Assembly: GCA_964562985.1 (NCBI GenBank)
Contig: CAZLWE010000033.1
Location: forward strand, 1-33,157
Length of the DNA stretch: 33,157 nt
Source of the DNA: SHLQ01 sp964562985
Lineage (GTDB): Bacteria; Actinomycetota; Acidimicrobiia; Acidimicrobiales; SHLQ01
Reading direction: 5' to 3'
The position numbers and the translations under genes are program-made. Below, in pieces: positions 32,368 through 33,157 of the stretch (within the stretch, counting starts at the first letter, position 1; the number at the start of each line of letters is the position of its first letter). A model generated the notes under the pieces. It ran no database searches, was not told where the DNA came from, and worked only from the letters and a program-made list of their open reading frames with translations.

Positions 32368-33157
32368 TCAGAACAACTCGAGGTCGCCCGGCTCCCAACG
32401 ATGGTCCGCGGGCTGGGGGTTCGAGGTCACGTCCCGCATGGTCAAAAGTGGCCCGAGTTGGGAGATCGTTGCCGTCTTTGGATAACCCGCAGGGGTGAGG
32501 CAGTAGTCGGCTTGAGATTGGTCGAGCGCGCCGGCGACGGCAGCTGCTCGGGCGTTATCATCGCTGGTCCCGATGGTGGCTGCTACCAGCAGTTCTGTAG
32601 CCGTGCCACGGCGACGCGCTCGAACGACAACGGCGCTCCCGAGGGGTCCGGGTAGCCAACGATAGGTAACGGGACCTTCACTAAATCTCCAGCGAAGCGT
32701 GGCCTGATCGTGATCGGTGCTCCAGCGGCTGGGAGGCTCATTGGGGACTGTGGCGGCGAGGCCTTCCTCGACGCTGATCCCGCAACGGAGCGGAAGTGAT
32801 GCCTTGCCCGCGGCAACCCGGGCTCCGTAAAGGTTCGGCGCTGCCGCGAGTGAACGGAGGCGGAATCCAACCGGGACCTGGCCCACCTCACGCCAACCCA
32901 TCTTGAGGTAGCCCGGTCTGCTCTGGTCGTTCGGCGTGTTGAAGATAAAGCCAACGGACTCGTCTCGAAGCACGTCGAGTCCAGTCTCGGTGAGCGTGCG
33001 AAACAGGCCCTGTCCTCGAGCGTCGGGATGGGTAGCGGTGTCGACCGCACGGGCTGCGGTGCGCGTTGAGTCTCCGCGCCGGAAGCGCCAACGCATGAAG
33101 GGTCGAACAGCGACGATGCGGCCTTCGTGGGTTGCAACCATGATGAGCGACCGTCCG
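32368..33157 (-). CDS. GNAT-like N-acetyltransferase, N-terminus cut by window edge
   Basis: The frame is open to the right edge; an ATG at 33141 is probably internal because sense-like residues (GRSLI) continue before it. The visible 257 residues start VATHEGRIVAVRPF, then show the acetyl-CoA-binding RGQGLFRTL loop, and FNTPNDQSRPGYLKMGW, which is common in GNAT proteins of surface-glycan loci. A second half carries SRWSTDHDQATLRWRF and resembles the C-terminal part of two-domain family members. It likely acylates a sugar or amino-sugar nucleotide, but the substrate is unknown. The gene is followed by a weak terminator candidate and then the exporter operon. Confidence 0.8.
   Translation of the reverse strand, partial: GRSLIMVATHEGRIVAVRPFMRWRFRRGDSTRTAARAVDTATHPDARGQGLFRTLTETGLDVLRDESVGFIFNTPNDQSRPGYLKMGWREVGQVPVGFRLRSLAAAPNLYGARVAAGKASLPLRCGISVEEGLAATVPNEPPSRWSTDHDQATLRWRFSEGPVTYRWLPGPLGSAVVVRARRRGTATELLVAATIGTSDDNARAAAVAGALDQSQADYCLTPAGYPKTATISQLGPLLTMRDVTSNPQPADHRWEPGDLELF

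Noticed and set aside
1..33157. CRISPR array, tRNA, insertion sequence or prophage genes
   Set aside because: No spaced direct repeats, cloverleaf sequence, transposase or integrase motif could be seen; the only tandem repeats lie inside coding linkers.

Overview
The window is high-GC DNA with densely packed genes. The homodimeric pyruvate dehydrogenase E1 (AceE), Thr/Pro-rich surface stalks, a DUF4012 protein and an LPXTG-type protein together suggest an actinobacterium. An Acidimicrobiia-like marine or aquatic lineage is my guess, inferred from gene style and not shown by a marker gene. I see no tRNA, rRNA, insertion sequence, integrase or CRISPR array. No gene-free stretch exceeds 300 bases; the longest is 9206-9467 (262 bases).

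The layout is two cell-surface polysaccharide blocks around a short housekeeping island. Block A (1-9205): on the plus strand, a 5'-truncated polysaccharide-lyase-14-like protein and a membrane-anchored parallel beta-helix protein. Facing them is a minus-strand operon read from 9205 down to 2412: a second lyase-like paralogue, a membrane-anchored endonuclease/exonuclease/phosphatase-fold enzyme, a Wzz/BY-kinase fusion, a Wzy/O-antigen-ligase-type polymerase and a family 2 glycosyltransferase. The island (9468-14508) holds aceE, a divergent RNase HI gene, a DUF427 protein, an SRPBCC protein and a TIGR01777-type epimerase.

Block B (14564-33157) holds a UDP-sugar 6-dehydrogenase, an LPFTG surface protein, a DUF4012 protein and a divergent FlaA1/PglF-like dehydratase. 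Then comes an operon of epimerase, PglC-like phosphoglycosyl transferase and PglD/NeuD-like acyltransferase. After that lie two four-gene operons joined by ATGA stop/start overlaps: GT2, sulfotransferase, methyltransferase, GT-B; and ABC exporter, GT2, sulfotransferase, GT2. An FkbM-type methyltransferase lies between them, and a partial GNAT-like gene closes the window.

Working together, as inference: the dehydrogenase and dehydratase/epimerase make uronate and modified amino-sugar nucleotides; the PglC-like enzyme starts a lipid-linked oligosaccharide; glycosyltransferases extend it; methyl-, acyl- and sulfotransferases decorate it; the ABC exporter may flip it; and Wzy with the Wzz/kinase polymerises it. 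The extracytoplasmic lyase-like and beta-helix proteins may trim or epimerise the product. A sulfated, uronate-containing capsule or exopolysaccharide with its own lyases is the most interesting reading of the locus.
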